Notes: generated from the sequence alone by a model not told the origin. A DNA stretch of 64,000 nucleotides from Providencia manganoxydans (GCF_016618195.1 NZ_CP067099.1:310001-374000); one strand, 5' to 3'. Positions 48,749 to 58,779 are shown, numbered from the stretch's first letter. Numbers and translations are program-made.

Positions 48749-48868
48749 GCTATAATGAACAAAAGCAAAATGCAAAAAAATATTCTAATTGCTGCGCAAG
48801 AGCTTCCACTGCTAGCGGGATCCTGCTAGATTCCGCAACAGAAACTGACTTTATCAAGGTATCAGACC

Positions 48869-49396
48869 ATGAATTCACCCAAAAAAACGGCGAGCAACTC
48901 TGCTGGCAAAACTAAGAAAAAGTACCGCAAGTCTAAAGAAGAGCTGAATGCGGAAGGGCGTGAGCGTAAACGCGAGAAAAAACATCGCGGTAACAAAGCC
49001 GGAGCGCGTTACCAAGAAAAATCAGCTAATGGTCAGTCAGCTAGCCAAAATCAAGTTAATGACCCGCGTCTTGGCAGTAAAAAACCAGTTCCTTTGATTG
49101 CTGAAGAAAAAGTGGCAGTGCCGCGTCCAGCGAAGGTGAAAGAGCCTGTAGAAAAAGTGAAGTTATCACCAGAGCAAGAACTGGAAATGCTAGAACAAGA
49201 TGATCGTTTAGACAGCTTGTTAGCACGTTTAGAAGATGGCGAAACGGTGACAGCGAAAGAGCAAGAGTACATTGATACCTGTTTAGATCGTATTGATGAG
49301 TTGATGTCTATTTTAGGTATTGAATTAACGGATGATGAAGAAGAGGAAGATGAAGAAAAACTCGATGACATCATGCGTATTTTAAAAAGTAAGTAA
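48869..49396 (+). CDS. yihI: Der GTPase-activating protein YihI
   Basis: Activates the ribosome-assembly GTPase Der and so modulates 50S maturation. The 175-residue protein has a lysine/arginine-rich N-terminal half (KKKYRKSKEEL, RKREKKHRG), a central linker, and an acidic C-terminal half (LLARLEDGETVTAKEQEYID, then TDDEEEEDEEKLDD). Both ends match E. coli YihI. It precedes hemN as in E. coli, but polA and Spot 42 RNA, which lie upstream there, are not here. Confidence 0.92.
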   Translation: MNSPKKTASNSAGKTKKKYRKSKEELNAEGRERKREKKHRGNKAGARYQEKSANGQSASQNQVNDPRLGSKKPVPLIAEEKVAVPRPAKVKEPVEKVKLSPEQELEMLEQDDRLDSLLARLEDGETVTAKEQEYIDTCLDRIDELMSILGIELTDDEEEEDEEKLDDIMRILKSK

Positions 49397-49539
49397 TCTG
49401 CTTTTTCTTCCTCCTCTGGCAACTCTGCTGGGGGAGTTTTGATGGAATTTCGTTCAATTGATAGCATGTTTGGTGCTACGTCAACTCTCTGTGATGAATC
49501 TCGCGTTATACTCTGTGATATGATGAATATAATTTCGCC

Positions 49540-49587
49540 AATGTATTCATCATACTTAAAACTGCATCTCAAATTATTAGGGTATAA
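49540..49587. repeat. Possible internally deleted ERIC remnant
   Basis: CATCATACTTAAAACTGCAT followed by CTCAAATTATTAGGGTATA joins an ERIC-like left end to a right end with the centre missing. It lies 54 bases before the hemN start. Confidence 0.35.
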
Positions 49588-49641
49588 AAATTTATAAAGT
49601 GCGATCCGCCAAGTGGGAATTGTCGCTATCGAGGAATGTTA

Positions 49642-51015
49642 ATGTCAGAGCAAAATATCGTTTGGGATCTTTCTCTTATCCAGAAATATAACTATTCAGG
49701 GCCGCGTTATACCTCATATCCAACGGCGCTTGAATTTAACCAAAACTATGATGAAAGTGCATTTGTTGCGGCAACACAACGTTACCCTGATAACCCGCTA
49801 TCGCTCTACGTTCATATCCCTTTTTGTCATAAATTATGTTATTTCTGTGGCTGTAATAAGTTGGTGACCCGGCAAAAACATAAGGCTGATGAATATCTAC
49901 AAGTGATTGAAAAAGAAATCAGCCAACGTGCGGCGCTGCTTGAAAATCGTACAGTGACTCAGATGCATTGGGGGGGCGGTACGCCAACCTATTTAGATAA
50001 AACCCAAGTCAGTCATTTAGTCTCTTTATTGAAGACACATTTTCATTTTTCTGATGATGTGGAAATGTCGATTGAAATCGACCCACGTGAAATCGAGCTC
50101 GATATGATTGACCACTTACGCAGCGAAGGATTTAATCGCTTAAGTATGGGGGTACAAGATTTTAATAAACAAGTTCAGGTTTTAGTCAATCGAGAACAGG
50201 ATGAAGAGTTTATTTTTGCTCTGATTAACCGAGCAAAAGAGATTGGTTTCACCTCAACCAGCATTGACCTTATTTATGGTTTGCCAAAACAAACACCAGA
50301 AAGTTTTGCATTTACCTTAAAAAAAGTGATTGAGCTTTCGCCAGATCGCCTAAGCGTATTTAACTATGCGCATTTGCCTAACTTGTTTGCTGCGCAGCGT
50401 AAAATCAAAGATGAAGATCTGCCTAATGCGCAGCAGAAGCTAGATATCTTGCAAGAAACCATAGCGACGTTGACAACAGAGGGCTATCAATTTATTGGTA
50501 TGGATCACTTTGCTAAGCCACAAGATGAGTTAGCTGTTGCTCAACGTGAAGGCATTCTCCATCGTAATTTCCAAGGTTATACCACCCAAGGCAATTGTGA
50601 TCTATTAGGCCTCGGAGTTTCTGCGATTAGCATGCTAGGGGATAACTATGCGCAAAATCAGAAAGATTTAAAAACGTATTATGCGCAAGTCGAAGAGCAA
50701 GGACATGCTTTATGGCGTGGCTTAGTGCTGACTGATGATGATTGTTTACGTCGTGATGTGATTAAAACGTTGATCTGTAATTTTCAACTCGATTTTGCAC
50801 AAATCGAAGCGTTATATCCAATCGATTTTAAAGCCTATTTCTCAGAAGATTTGCAATTATTACAACCAATGGCAGAGGATGGATTAGTTGAAATGACAGA
50901 GACTGGCATTAAAGTCACTCCACAAGGACGTTTACTGATCCGCAATATTTGTATGTGTTTCGATGTTTATCTGCGTAATCAAATGCGTCAGCGCCAATTC
51001 TCTCGGGTCATTTAA
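49642..51015 (+). CDS. hemN: Oxygen-independent coproporphyrinogen III oxidase HemN
   Basis: Radical SAM enzyme of anaerobic haem synthesis. From ATG 49642 (AGGA six bases upstream) it has 457 residues, the E. coli length; an ATG at 49636 adds two residues. The cluster motif is C62-x3-C66-x2-C69 with C71 following, in HIPFCHKLCYFCGC. GGGTPTYL and SIEIDPRE are further signatures, and the C-terminal HemN domain is complete. Confidence 0.97.
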   Translation: MSEQNIVWDLSLIQKYNYSGPRYTSYPTALEFNQNYDESAFVAATQRYPDNPLSLYVHIPFCHKLCYFCGCNKLVTRQKHKADEYLQVIEKEISQRAALLENRTVTQMHWGGGTPTYLDKTQVSHLVSLLKTHFHFSDDVEMSIEIDPREIELDMIDHLRSEGFNRLSMGVQDFNKQVQVLVNREQDEEFIFALINRAKEIGFTSTSIDLIYGLPKQTPESFAFTLKKVIELSPDRLSVFNYAHLPNLFAAQRKIKDEDLPNAQQKLDILQETIATLTTEGYQFIGMDHFAKPQDELAVAQREGILHRNFQGYTTQGNCDLLGLGVSAISMLGDNYAQNQKDLKTYYAQVEEQGHALWRGLVLTDDDCLRRDVIKTLICNFQLDFAQIEALYPIDFKAYFSEDLQLLQPMAEDGLVEMTETGIKVTPQGRLLIRNICMCFDVYLRNQMRQRQFSRVI

Positions 51016-51021
51016 TTGACT

Positions 51022-51047
51022 GAGGCTCCAGAGTATTTTGGAGCCTC
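51022..51047. terminator. Terminator between hemN and ampC
   Basis: GAGGCTCCA, loop GAGTATTT, TGGAGCCTC: nine perfect pairs between convergent genes, probably used from both sides. Confidence 0.7.
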
Positions 51048-51054
51048 CAAACGA

Positions 51055-52197
51055 TCAGCGATCGATTTTCTCTAACAACTGATAGCTAGCCGTTATACGC
51101 TTAGGAATAGGTATCCATTTGTTGGATAGCATTACGATGGCTGTTCTTTCTTCAGGTATAAATACTGCGTAAGTGGCAAAGCCATTGGTTGATCCAGTTT
51201 TATTGTAATAGGCGCGTATTTCAGGTGCCATTACGGGTTTGATCAATTCAACTTTTTGCGGTTTTAACGCCATCTCATCACGATTGCCTTGCAGTAATTG
51301 TGAAAGTGAGACCGGCCATGGATAGCTTTCCCACATCATATTTTGTACAAATGAGTCTGTCAGATAAACCCCTGTATGAGTGTCTTCAATCGCTTCTTGC
51401 CAAGGTTTTGATACCTTAGTGGTTTGCATATTGATCTCCAAAAAGCGGATCAAGTCTTTAGCATTGGACTTCAAACCATAGGCTTCCGCATCCAGAATTT
51501 CAGGGGTAACCCGTACCGGCTGATCCTGCTTGTTATAACCCTGTGCATAATACTGCTCTTGGCTTTTTGGCACATTGACATAAGTATGCTTCAAACCCAG
51601 TGATGGTAGCAGCATTTTTTCCATCGCTTGAGAGAATGGCATATTGAGTTGTTTTGCTGTGATGATCCCAAGTAGGCCAACACCAAGGTTTGAATAAGAG
51701 CGGTATTCACCGATTGCTTTCTCAGGTAGCCACTTTTGATAATAAGCTATTAATTGCTCATGGGTTATTACGCCATTGGGGACAAATAATGATAATCCTG
51801 ATGTATGTGTTGCTAGATTCATTATAGTTACGCGATCAAACGCGCTGTTTTTTAATGCAGGTAAGTAATAGCTAACCCTTTGGTTGAAATCCAATTTTCC
51901 CTGTGTTTGCGCGTAAGCAGCAAGGGTGGCTGTAAAGGTTTTTGATAATGAACCAATTTCATAGAGGGTTTTATCACTGACGGCGACTTGAGTTTGTCTT
52001 GATTGCACGCCGTAATGGAAGATTTGTTGTTTGCCATCAACAGAAATAGCGACAGACATACCTGGGATCTGTTCTTGCTTCATTAGCGGTTTAATAATGT
52101 CATCAACTTGTTGTTGTGTCAGCGCGGAAGCAGAAAGGGATGTCAGTGCTAAACCTAAAGCGATAAAAAGCCGCCCCTGACGAAAAATAGTTTTCAT
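51055..52197 (-). CDS. ampC: Class C beta-lactamase AmpC
   Basis: Periplasmic serine beta-lactamase (cephalosporinase). The 380-residue precursor has a signal peptide ending near residue 25 (LTSLSASA). Catalytic motifs: S83-L-S-K86 (GSLSKTFTA), Y167-S-N169 (YSNLG), and K332-T-G334 (NKTGSTNGFA). All are intact, so the enzyme should be active. It is divergent from ampR with 174 bases between, the arrangement of inducible chromosomal AmpC. Confidence 0.96.
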   Translation of the reverse strand: MKTIFRQGRLFIALGLALTSLSASALTQQQVDDIIKPLMKQEQIPGMSVAISVDGKQQIFHYGVQSRQTQVAVSDKTLYEIGSLSKTFTATLAAYAQTQGKLDFNQRVSYYLPALKNSAFDRVTIMNLATHTSGLSLFVPNGVITHEQLIAYYQKWLPEKAIGEYRSYSNLGVGLLGIITAKQLNMPFSQAMEKMLLPSLGLKHTYVNVPKSQEQYYAQGYNKQDQPVRVTPEILDAEAYGLKSNAKDLIRFLEINMQTTKVSKPWQEAIEDTHTGVYLTDSFVQNMMWESYPWPVSLSQLLQGNRDEMALKPQKVELIKPVMAPEIRAYYNKTGSTNGFATYAVFIPEERTAIVMLSNKWIPIPKRITASYQLLEKIDR

Positions 52198-52371
52198 AGA
52201 GTTATCCGTTAAAGTAAAAGTTTTAATTATTGCTAGTGAATTTCAGGTATGCTGCTATTTTAGTTTAATCTGTCTCTTAAATAGGTGTTAACCTGCTGTG
52301 GATATCAAGTATGCCTACTTTAAATAACGATTTAAAACGATATAAAATTCGATGAGATAAAAGAAAAACTT
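52198..52371. promoter_or_regulatory. ampC-ampR intergenic control region
   Basis: 174-base region that must hold both promoters and the AmpR site. LysR-type regulators bind T-N11-A motifs; several are possible in this AT-rich stretch and I cannot select one with confidence. Confidence 0.5.
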
Positions 52372-53247
52372 ATGACAGATAGCTATCGTCACCGCCTTCC
52401 TTTAAATGCCTTAAGAGCATTTGAGGCTTCAGCGAGACATTTAAGTTTTACGCGAGCGGGGTTAGAGTTAAGTGTTACTCAGGCCGCAGTAAGCCAACAG
52501 GTGCGTTTACTTGAAGAGCAACTCGGAGTGGTATTATTTATTCGTTTGCCGAGAGGACTTGCGCTAACAGATGAAGGGTTAGCCTTACTCCCCGTTTTGA
52601 GCCGTTCTTTTGATCAAATAGAGTCTTTGTTGCAGCAATTTGAAGATGGTCATTACCATGAGGTGCTGAGTGTTTCGGTCGTGGGAACATTTGCTGTTGG
52701 TTGGCTATTGCCTCGATTAGCGGCCTTTGCTGATCTTTATCCGTATATTGATTTACGTATCATGACGCATAACAACGTGGTCAATTTAGCCGCAGAAGGC
52801 GTCGATTTTGCCATCCGTTTTGGTGAAGGCTTGTGGCCATTAGCTGAAAATACACCTTTGTTTTCGGCGGCTCATACGGTGCTGTGTTCTGAAAAAATCG
52901 CAAACAAACTCAGTCATCCCTTAGATCTTAAAGAGCATAATTTGATGCGTTCTTATCGTAAAGATGAGTGGGAAAAATGGCAGATTGCAGCCGATCTTGA
53001 ACCATGGCGCGTCAAAGGGCCGATATTTGATTCATCAAGGTTAATGGTTGAAGCGGCATTATTGACTGACAGTATCGCTTTAGCACCTAGTTGCATGTTT
53101 GAACATGAGCTCAGTGCAGGAACATTAGTACAACCTTTTGAGACGAGTGTGACGCTTGGCGGGTACTGGTTGAGCCGTTTAAAATCACGTCCGGTGACCT
53201 CAGCCATGATGATTTTTCAAAATTGGCTACTGGCTGAGGTGAAATGA
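52372..53247 (+). CDS. ampR: LysR-type regulator AmpR
   Basis: Activates ampC when muropeptides accumulate and represses it otherwise. The 291-residue protein has the LysR helix-turn-helix LNALRAFEASARHLSFTRAG and TQAAVSQQVRLLEEQLG, then an effector domain with SVVGTFAVGWLLPRL, which holds the glycine equivalent to Gly102 of other AmpR proteins, and LRIMTHNNVVNLAAEGVDFA. The SYRKDEWEKW segment is also typical. Divergent from ampC and convergent with glnG. Confidence 0.93.
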   Translation: MTDSYRHRLPLNALRAFEASARHLSFTRAGLELSVTQAAVSQQVRLLEEQLGVVLFIRLPRGLALTDEGLALLPVLSRSFDQIESLLQQFEDGHYHEVLSVSVVGTFAVGWLLPRLAAFADLYPYIDLRIMTHNNVVNLAAEGVDFAIRFGEGLWPLAENTPLFSAAHTVLCSEKIANKLSHPLDLKEHNLMRSYRKDEWEKWQIAADLEPWRVKGPIFDSSRLMVEAALLTDSIALAPSCMFEHELSAGTLVQPFETSVTLGGYWLSRLKSRPVTSAMMIFQNWLLAEVK

Positions 53248-53300
53248 TCGGCGAGCAAACGAATATCGTTAAGCCATTCTAACTTTGGAAAATAGAGGCT

Positions 53301-54728
53301 TTATTCGATCCCCAACTCTTTTAATTTACGCGTTAATGTATTACGGCCCCAACCGAGTAAACGTGCAGCTTCTTGCTTATGTCCTTTGGTGTATTTCAAT
53401 GCACAATTCAGCATGGTGTGCTCCATTAACGGTGTGGTTTGTGCAAGTAAGTTTTCTTTACCATCGGCAAGTGCATCTCGAGTCCAGCGCTCAAGTAACT
53501 CAAACCATGGCACATTGCTAGGCATTGGTGAGGTCGTTACATCTTCTTGATGACGATTATCCAATAAATCCTCTGGCAAATCTTGTGGGAGGATCTCTTG
53601 GCTGGCAGCCATGACAGTCAACCAACGGCAGACATTTTCTAACTGCCTAACATTACCAGACCAATAATAGTGTTGGAGAATATGCAGGCTATCTGGATGT
53701 AGTACCTTGCTATCAACACCCAATTCTTTGGCGGTATTTTGTAAAAAGTAGTGGGCAAGGCGTGGAATATCTTCAGTTCTTTCTCTTAATGGCGGTAATT
53801 GGACTCGAATGACATTTAAGCGATGAAATAAATCTTCGCGGAATAAGCCTTCTTTTACCCGTTTTTCGAGATCTTGGTGAGTTGCTGCAATAATCCGTAC
53901 ATCGACTTTCACCGGTGTATAACCGCCAATACGATAAAATTGCCCTTCAGCGAGTACGCGCAATAGCCGAGTTTGAATATCTAAAGGCATGTCACCAATT
54001 TCATCCAAGAACAACGAGCCGCCATTCGCTTGTTCGAAACGCCCTTGTCTGACTTGTGTTGCCCCAGTAAATGCCCCTTTTTCGTGGCCAAACAGTTCGG
54101 ATTCAATCAAATCTTTGGGGATCGCAGCCATGTTAAGCGCAATAAAAGGCCCATTAGCACGTGGGCTGTGCTGGTGTAGGGCATGTGCAACGAGCTCTTT
54201 ACCGGTACCTGACTCGCCATTAATAAGGACACTAATCGATGAACGAGAGAGGCGACCAATGATGCGATAAACATCCTGCATCGCGGGTGCTTCACCAATC
54301 ATGGTGGAAGATACGCTGTCAGTCTTTAGTTTACTGTCTTTTTCTATGTGATTTTGCTCTCGACTATGGCTTAACGCACGTTCAACTAAAGCAACGGTTT
54401 CATCGATATCAAAAGGTTTGGGTAAATAATCAAAAGCACCTGATTGATAAGCATTGACCGCTGCATCAAGATCAGAGTGTGCGGTCATAATAATAATAGG
54501 TAGCAGTGGGTGAGATTGTTTTAGCTGATTGAGTAACGCTAAACCATCGACACCCGGCATGCGAATGTCTGATAACAATACATCAGGTTGGCCATGTTCT
54601 AAGGCCTCAAGGACACTATCGGCACTATCAAAACAGGTACATTGAAATGATGCGCTATTAAGTGCTCTTTCAAGCACCCAGCGGATAGAACTGTCATCAT
54701 CAACAACCCAAATTTTTCCCTGTTGCAT
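53301..54728 (-). CDS. glnG: Nitrogen response regulator NtrC (GlnG)
   Basis: Sigma54 activator. The 475-residue protein has a receiver domain with phospho-acceptor Asp54 (LLSDIRMPG), a central AAA+ domain with Walker A GESGTGKE and the sigma54 contact loop GAFTGA, and a C-terminal Fis-type helix-turn-helix (AARLLGWGRNTLTRKLKEL). ATG 54728 is chosen because AGGAGG is five bases upstream; a GTG at 54734 overlaps the ribosome site. Third gene of glnALG. Confidence 0.97.
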   Translation of the reverse strand: MQQGKIWVVDDDSSIRWVLERALNSASFQCTCFDSADSVLEALEHGQPDVLLSDIRMPGVDGLALLNQLKQSHPLLPIIIMTAHSDLDAAVNAYQSGAFDYLPKPFDIDETVALVERALSHSREQNHIEKDSKLKTDSVSSTMIGEAPAMQDVYRIIGRLSRSSISVLINGESGTGKELVAHALHQHSPRANGPFIALNMAAIPKDLIESELFGHEKGAFTGATQVRQGRFEQANGGSLFLDEIGDMPLDIQTRLLRVLAEGQFYRIGGYTPVKVDVRIIAATHQDLEKRVKEGLFREDLFHRLNVIRVQLPPLRERTEDIPRLAHYFLQNTAKELGVDSKVLHPDSLHILQHYYWSGNVRQLENVCRWLTVMAASQEILPQDLPEDLLDNRHQEDVTTSPMPSNVPWFELLERWTRDALADGKENLLAQTTPLMEHTMLNCALKYTKGHKQEAARLLGWGRNTLTRKLKELGIE

Positions 54729-54737
54729 TGTCACCTC

Positions 54738-55787
54738 CTATTTTTTAATTGGCAGATAAATAGAAAACTCGGTATGACCGGGCCAACTGGTAAATTCAAT
54801 TTTGCCTGAATGTTGATCAATTAAGCTGTGTACAATAGATAAACCGAGTCCAGTACCTCCCGCTCGGCCGCTGACCATCGGATAAAACAGCGTATCTTGG
54901 AGAGACAGTGGGATCCCCGGTCCATCATCTTCAATATCAATACGTGCAGCGAGTCGATAACGTTCACCTTGCAACATAACTTGAAAAGCAGTGCGTGTGC
55001 GTAGTGTGATGGTACCACCAGTATCTGCGAGTGCTTGTAAGGCATTACGAATAATATTTAGTAGAACTTGCTCTATTTGATCTGGATAGTATTCCAGATC
55101 AGGCAAACTAGGGTCGTAATCGCGGATCAAATTCACATTATCTGGTTTTTCTAATGAAACTAAACGAGCAATATTTTCAGCGCTATGATGAATACTTTGC
55201 TGTGTTTTTGGCCCGGGGTATTGTGGGCCGAGCAACCGATCAACCAAGGCTCTTAGCCTATCAGCTTGCTCGATGATGACTTGGGTATACTCATTAAGTT
55301 GGGGTTCAGGTAACGCTTTAGCAAGCAATTGAGCTGCACCTCTTAATCCACCCAATGGATTTTTAATTTCGTGGGCTAGACCGCGGATCAACTCTCTTGC
55401 TGCCAGTTGCTGAGCATTCTGTGCCTGCTCTTGGCTGAGGCGGCGTTGACTATCGAGTTGGGAAAGCTCCAGCAAAATAAATTGTGCTGAAAAAGGCTGC
55501 GCGCTTAACGACATTACATGGGAATGATTATTAAATACTAAGGTGACCTCATTATCTGTAAAGCTATGACCTTCCTTTAGGCTATTAATCATTAACTCAT
55601 CATTTAATGAACAATAACTACAGAGTACAGGTAATGGAGTACCATATATTTTGCGTTGGCTTTGTGCGAGGATTTGCAGTGCAGCGTGATTGGCGTAATG
55701 GATCACTAGGTCATAATCAACGATTAAGACGCTGTTTAACAGTGAATCAAGGATGTACTCTGGTGCTGGCAAATGTTCGGTTTTCAT
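54738..55787 (-). CDS. glnL: Nitrogen sensor kinase/phosphatase NtrB (GlnL)
   Basis: Soluble histidine kinase controlled by PII. The 349-residue protein (same as E. coli) has an N-terminal PAS domain, the H-box [12 protein letters not shown] with His139 at the E. coli position, and the ATP-binding N, G1 and G2 boxes ([28 protein letters not shown]). ATG 55787 lies nine bases after AGGAG; the GTG at 55805 is not used. It is nine bases upstream of glnG. Confidence 0.97.
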   Translation of the reverse strand: MKTEHLPAPEYILDSLLNSVLIVDYDLVIHYANHAALQILAQSQRKIYGTPLPVLCSYCSLNDELMINSLKEGHSFTDNEVTLVFNNHSHVMSLSAQPFSAQFILLELSQLDSQRRLSQEQAQNAQQLAARELIRGLAHEIKNPLGGLRGAAQLLAKALPEPQLNEYTQVIIEQADRLRALVDRLLGPQYPGPKTQQSIHHSAENIARLVSLEKPDNVNLIRDYDPSLPDLEYYPDQIEQVLLNIIRNALQALADTGGTITLRTRTAFQVMLQGERYRLAARIDIEDDGPGIPLSLQDTLFYPMVSGRAGGTGLGLSIVHSLIDQHSGKIEFTSWPGHTEFSIYLPIKK

Positions 55788-55800
55788 GTAATTCTGCTCC

Positions 55801-55817
55801 TGCACTATTTTGGTGCA
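55801..55817. promoter_or_regulatory. NtrC site at the glnL promoter
   Basis: TGCACTATTTTGGTGCA is a full palindromic NtrC site. On the minus strand it sits just after TATAAT and before the glnL ribosome site, so phosphorylated NtrC would block the internal glnL promoter, as in E. coli. Confidence 0.85.
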
Positions 55818-55904
55818 TTATACTTGATTTACCCAACAAAGCTGCAATTTGAATCAGGATACGGTCAATTAAATGTTGCCTGCAAAAAATCGTGAGGGAG
55901 AAAA

Positions 55905-55924
55905 GGCCCCATCAAAGATGGGGC
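55905..55924 (-). terminator. glnA 3' hairpin
   Basis: On the minus strand GCCCCATC, loop TTTG, GATGGGGC (one shared base), then CTTTTCTC. It lies between glnA and glnL and probably ends most glnA transcripts. The 3' UTR is in the place of E. coli GlnZ RNA; I did not find sequence proof of that RNA. Confidence 0.75.
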
Positions 55925-55965
55925 AAATGTTTCACGGCAACAAAGACTAACAGTGGAACGGCGTG

Positions 55966-57375
55966 TTACACACTGTAGTACATTTCAAATTCTAATGGGT
56001 GTGGCGTCATGCGGACACGTTGAATGTCGCCACGCAGCAACTCGATATAAGCATCAATAGCATCATTAGTGAAAACACCGCCACGGGTTAAGAACTCGCG
56101 GTTTTTATCCAATTCAGCTAATGCTTCTTCTAATGAGCCAGCCACAGTTGGAATTTCTTTTGCTTCTTCTGGTGGCAAGTCATACAGGTTTTTATCCATT
56201 GCATCACCCGGGTGGATCTTGTTGATGATCCCATCAAGGCCAGCCATTAGCTGTGCTGCAAACGCTAAGTATGGGTTTGCTGCTGGATCTGGGAAGCGAA
56301 CTTCGATACGACGTGCTTTGGTGCTTGCAACCACAGGGATACGGATTGATGCAGAGCGGTTACGCGCAGAATAAGCTAACATAACGGGTGCTTCATAACC
56401 CGGAACTAAACGCTTGTATGAATTAGTTGTAGGGTTCGTGAAGGCATTCAGTGCGCGAGCATGCTTGATGATCCCGCCAATATAGTACAGTGCCATTTCA
56501 GATAAACCGCCGTATTTGTCACCCGCAAACAGGTTGATACCATCTTTTGACAGCGACATATGGCAGTGCATACCTGAGCCGTTATCACCAACTAATGGTT
56601 TTGGCATAAAGGTTGCTGTTTTACCATAAGCGTGAGCGACGTTATGCACAACATACTTATAGATCTGGGTTTCATCCGCTTTTTTGGTCATCGTATTAAA
56701 GCGGCATGCCACTTCGTTTTGGCCTGCTGTGGCAACTTCATGGTGGTGAGCTTCAACGACTAAGCCCATTTCTTCCATCGTGGTACACATTGCAGAGCGT
56801 AGATCTTGTGAGGAATCGACGGGTGGTACTGGGAAATAACCGCCTTTAACACCCGGACGATGGCCTTTGTTGCCACCTTCATATTTAGTGCCAGTGTTCC
56901 AAGCTGCTTCGATATCATCGATTTGGTAGAAGCTATTATGCATGCTATTACCGAAGCGGATGTCATCAAAGATAAAGAATTCAGGCTCAGGGCCAAACAG
57001 AACGGTATCCGCGATGCCACTTGAACGCAGAAAATCTTCAGCGCGTTGAGAAATTGAACGTGGGTCGCGGTCATAGCCTTGCATGGTGCCCGGCTCAAGA
57101 ATGTCACAGCGAATAATTAGTGTAGGATCAGCGAAGAACGGGTCAAGCATCGCTGTTGATGGATCTGGCATCAGTACCATGTCAGATTCGTTGATGCCTT
57201 TCCAGCCACCAATTGATGAACCATCAAACATTTTACCTTCTTCAAAGAAATCTTCGTTGACTTGGTGAGCAGGGATGGTGATATGTTGCTCTTTACCTTT
57301 TGTATCAGTAAAACGCAAATCGATAAATTTTACTTTGTGCTCTTCTATCAGCGATAAAACGTGTTCTGCGGACAT
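55966..57375 (-). CDS. glnA: Glutamine synthetase type I, GlnA
   Basis: Makes glutamine from glutamate, ammonia and ATP; dodecamer in the cytoplasm. The protein has 469 residues as in E. coli. Motifs: [12 protein letters not shown], the ATP loop [17 protein letters not shown] (first part), NRSASIRIP, and the adenylylation site tyrosine in [14 protein letters not shown] precedes ATG 57375. The leader carries an ERIC element, and the promoter is of sigma54/NtrC type. Confidence 0.98.
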   Translation of the reverse strand: MSAEHVLSLIEEHKVKFIDLRFTDTKGKEQHITIPAHQVNEDFFEEGKMFDGSSIGGWKGINESDMVLMPDPSTAMLDPFFADPTLIIRCDILEPGTMQGYDRDPRSISQRAEDFLRSSGIADTVLFGPEPEFFIFDDIRFGNSMHNSFYQIDDIEAAWNTGTKYEGGNKGHRPGVKGGYFPVPPVDSSQDLRSAMCTTMEEMGLVVEAHHHEVATAGQNEVACRFNTMTKKADETQIYKYVVHNVAHAYGKTATFMPKPLVGDNGSGMHCHMSLSKDGINLFAGDKYGGLSEMALYYIGGIIKHARALNAFTNPTTNSYKRLVPGYEAPVMLAYSARNRSASIRIPVVASTKARRIEVRFPDPAANPYLAFAAQLMAGLDGIINKIHPGDAMDKNLYDLPPEEAKEIPTVAGSLEEALAELDKNREFLTRGGVFTNDAIDAYIELLRGDIQRVRMTPHPLEFEMYYSV

Positions 57376-57418
57376 CGTCGGCTCTCCTGGTCAGGTCGGG
57401 GTCTGCAAAATAACCACA

Positions 57419-57548
57419 TATACTCGTCATACTTCAAGTTGCAGCGTTGTTGAGTTACGCTCATTCGCGCGCCAGTCACAGACTTATGTATGCTCCTAGC
57501 GACTCATTCACTTGTCGCCTAGCTGCACCTCGAATTATTTAGAGTATA
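57419..57548. repeat. ERIC element in the glnA leader
   Basis: The best-kept copy in the window: TATACTCGTCATACTTCAAG at the left, GCCAGTCACAGACTTATGTA and TGCTCCTAGCGACTCATTCA in the centre, and CTCGAATTATTTAGAGTATA at the right. It lies between the glnA start codon and the sigma54 promoter, so it is transcribed. Confidence 0.85.
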
Positions 57549-57629
57549 TAATGGTGTTACTTTGTGCAGTTATTTTTGGGCTTTTCAGCTTTAATTATTT
57601 AAGATGTAACTTTCTCACTAATAAGTATA

Positions 57630-57646
57630 AGCGAAAACCATGCCAA
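57630..57646 (-). promoter_or_regulatory. Sigma54 promoter of glnA
   Basis: On the minus strand TTGGCATGGTTTTCGCTT has GG and GC exactly ten bases apart, as required at -24 and -12, and closely resembles E. coli glnAp2. Confidence 0.85.
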
Positions 57647-57718
57647 CTTTTTAAAATCGCGGGAATACTGGGTATTACAAGGTTATGGCAAATGAGTCAG
57701 ATAATAAATGGGGCTTAT

Positions 57719-57767
57719 TGCACCGATTTGGTGCGTTTTGTGGTTTTTATTGCACCAATTTGGTGCG
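57719..57767. promoter_or_regulatory. Two NtrC enhancer sites of glnA
   Basis: TGCACCGATTTGGTGCG (57719-57735) and TGCACCAATTTGGTGCG (57751-57767) are near-perfect NtrC sites, 32 bases apart. Measured from the expected start of the sigma54 promoter they lie near -108 and -140, the E. coli positions. No gene is seen in the remainder up to 57966. Confidence 0.92.
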
Positions 57768-57966
57768 CAATCATGTAAGGGGAACATTTATAGTGCATAT
57801 AAAGCGTTTAATCACTTAACAATCGTCTATTTTGAGTGAATGTATTTATTAAATAAGATGTAAGTATGTTAGTTATTCTAGGATTGATTATTAAGCGATA
57901 ATTAAATTGTTATTTTACTCATTAGGTAATCATTTTTATTTCTATAAAAAACATATTAAATATGAT

Positions 57967-58779
57967 TCAACTATCATGCTTATTTTGTGTTTTTATTTTT
58001 AATAAATTTAGTCTGGATCTAGCGATATCCAATCCTAATGAATAAGCTTTATCATACCACTCTTTAGCTTTTTCGATATCTACAGGTACGCCAAGCCCTT
58101 TTTCATATAGGTAACCAATATTATACATAGCACCAGCATCATTTTTAGATGCGGATTTTAAATACCATTCCATCGCCTTTTTGTAATCAATATCTACGCC
58201 TAAACCGTGTTGATAGAGATAGGCTATGTTATTTGCTGAACTTGTATAGCCATTTTTTTCTGCTTTTTGATACCATTCCATTGCCGCTTGGTAGTCTTGT
58301 TGTACTCCATTACCATCATAGTATAAAGAGCCGATATTATTTTGCGCTAATCCAAAATCTTGTTTTGCCGATTTTAAATACCATTTTAATGCATTATCAT
58401 AATTTTTTTCAACGCCTAAACCTTGACTATACAAGTAACCAATATAGGCTTGAGCTTTAGGATTATTACTTTCAGATGCCTTCATTAGCCATTTCATGGC
58501 TTTTTTATAATCAGTGGCAAATAACTCTCCTTTTATATAAAGATCACCTACAGTTGTTTGAGCTTCGGAATTTCCATTTTCGGCTGATAATAAATAATAT
58601 TTTTTAGAGTAATAGTGATTTTTAACAAGATAATAATTTCCAATATATAATTGAAAGCTTGAGAGAGAGGATTTTATTATTTTTATACTGGCATCTGTGT
58701 TAGAAGCATAAGATTGAGTACTCATCACTAACATCAACGATATCAAAAAAAGAGTTGAATTTTTTTTTATAGAAAACAT
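57967..58779 (-). CDS. Exported Sel1-repeat protein
   Basis: 270-residue protein with a signal peptide (STLFLISLMLVMSTQSYA, cleavage near residue 26) and about five Sel1-like repeats of 36 residues, seen as AMKWLMKASESNNPKAQ, ALKWYLKSAKQDFGLAQ, AMEWYQKAEKNGYTSSA, AMEWYLKSASKNDAGAM and AKEWYDKAYSLG, each followed by a YLYxxGLGV-type turn. Such proteins are protein-binding scaffolds in the periplasm or outside. ATG 58779 has GGAAG upstream; a TTG at 58839 would hide the signal peptide. It is AT-rich and has no operon partner. Confidence 0.88.
   Translation of the reverse strand: MFSIKKNSTLFLISLMLVMSTQSYASNTDASIKIIKSSLSSFQLYIGNYYLVKNHYYSKKYYLLSAENGNSEAQTTVGDLYIKGELFATDYKKAMKWLMKASESNNPKAQAYIGYLYSQGLGVEKNYDNALKWYLKSAKQDFGLAQNNIGSLYYDGNGVQQDYQAAMEWYQKAEKNGYTSSANNIAYLYQHGLGVDIDYKKAMEWYLKSASKNDAGAMYNIGYLYEKGLGVPVDIEKAKEWYDKAYSLGLDIARSRLNLLKIKTQNKHDS

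Noticed and set aside
48692..48868. Spot 42 RNA expected upstream of yihI
   Set aside because: The E. coli Spot 42 sequence is not present; the upstream gene here is adeP, so synteny is broken.
49051..49572. Long serine-rich frame opposite yihI
   Set aside because: Mirror of the Glu/Asp codons of yihI on the other strand.
57512..57778. Open frame in the glnA control region
   Set aside because: It spans the ERIC end, the sigma54 promoter and both NtrC sites, so it is not a gene.
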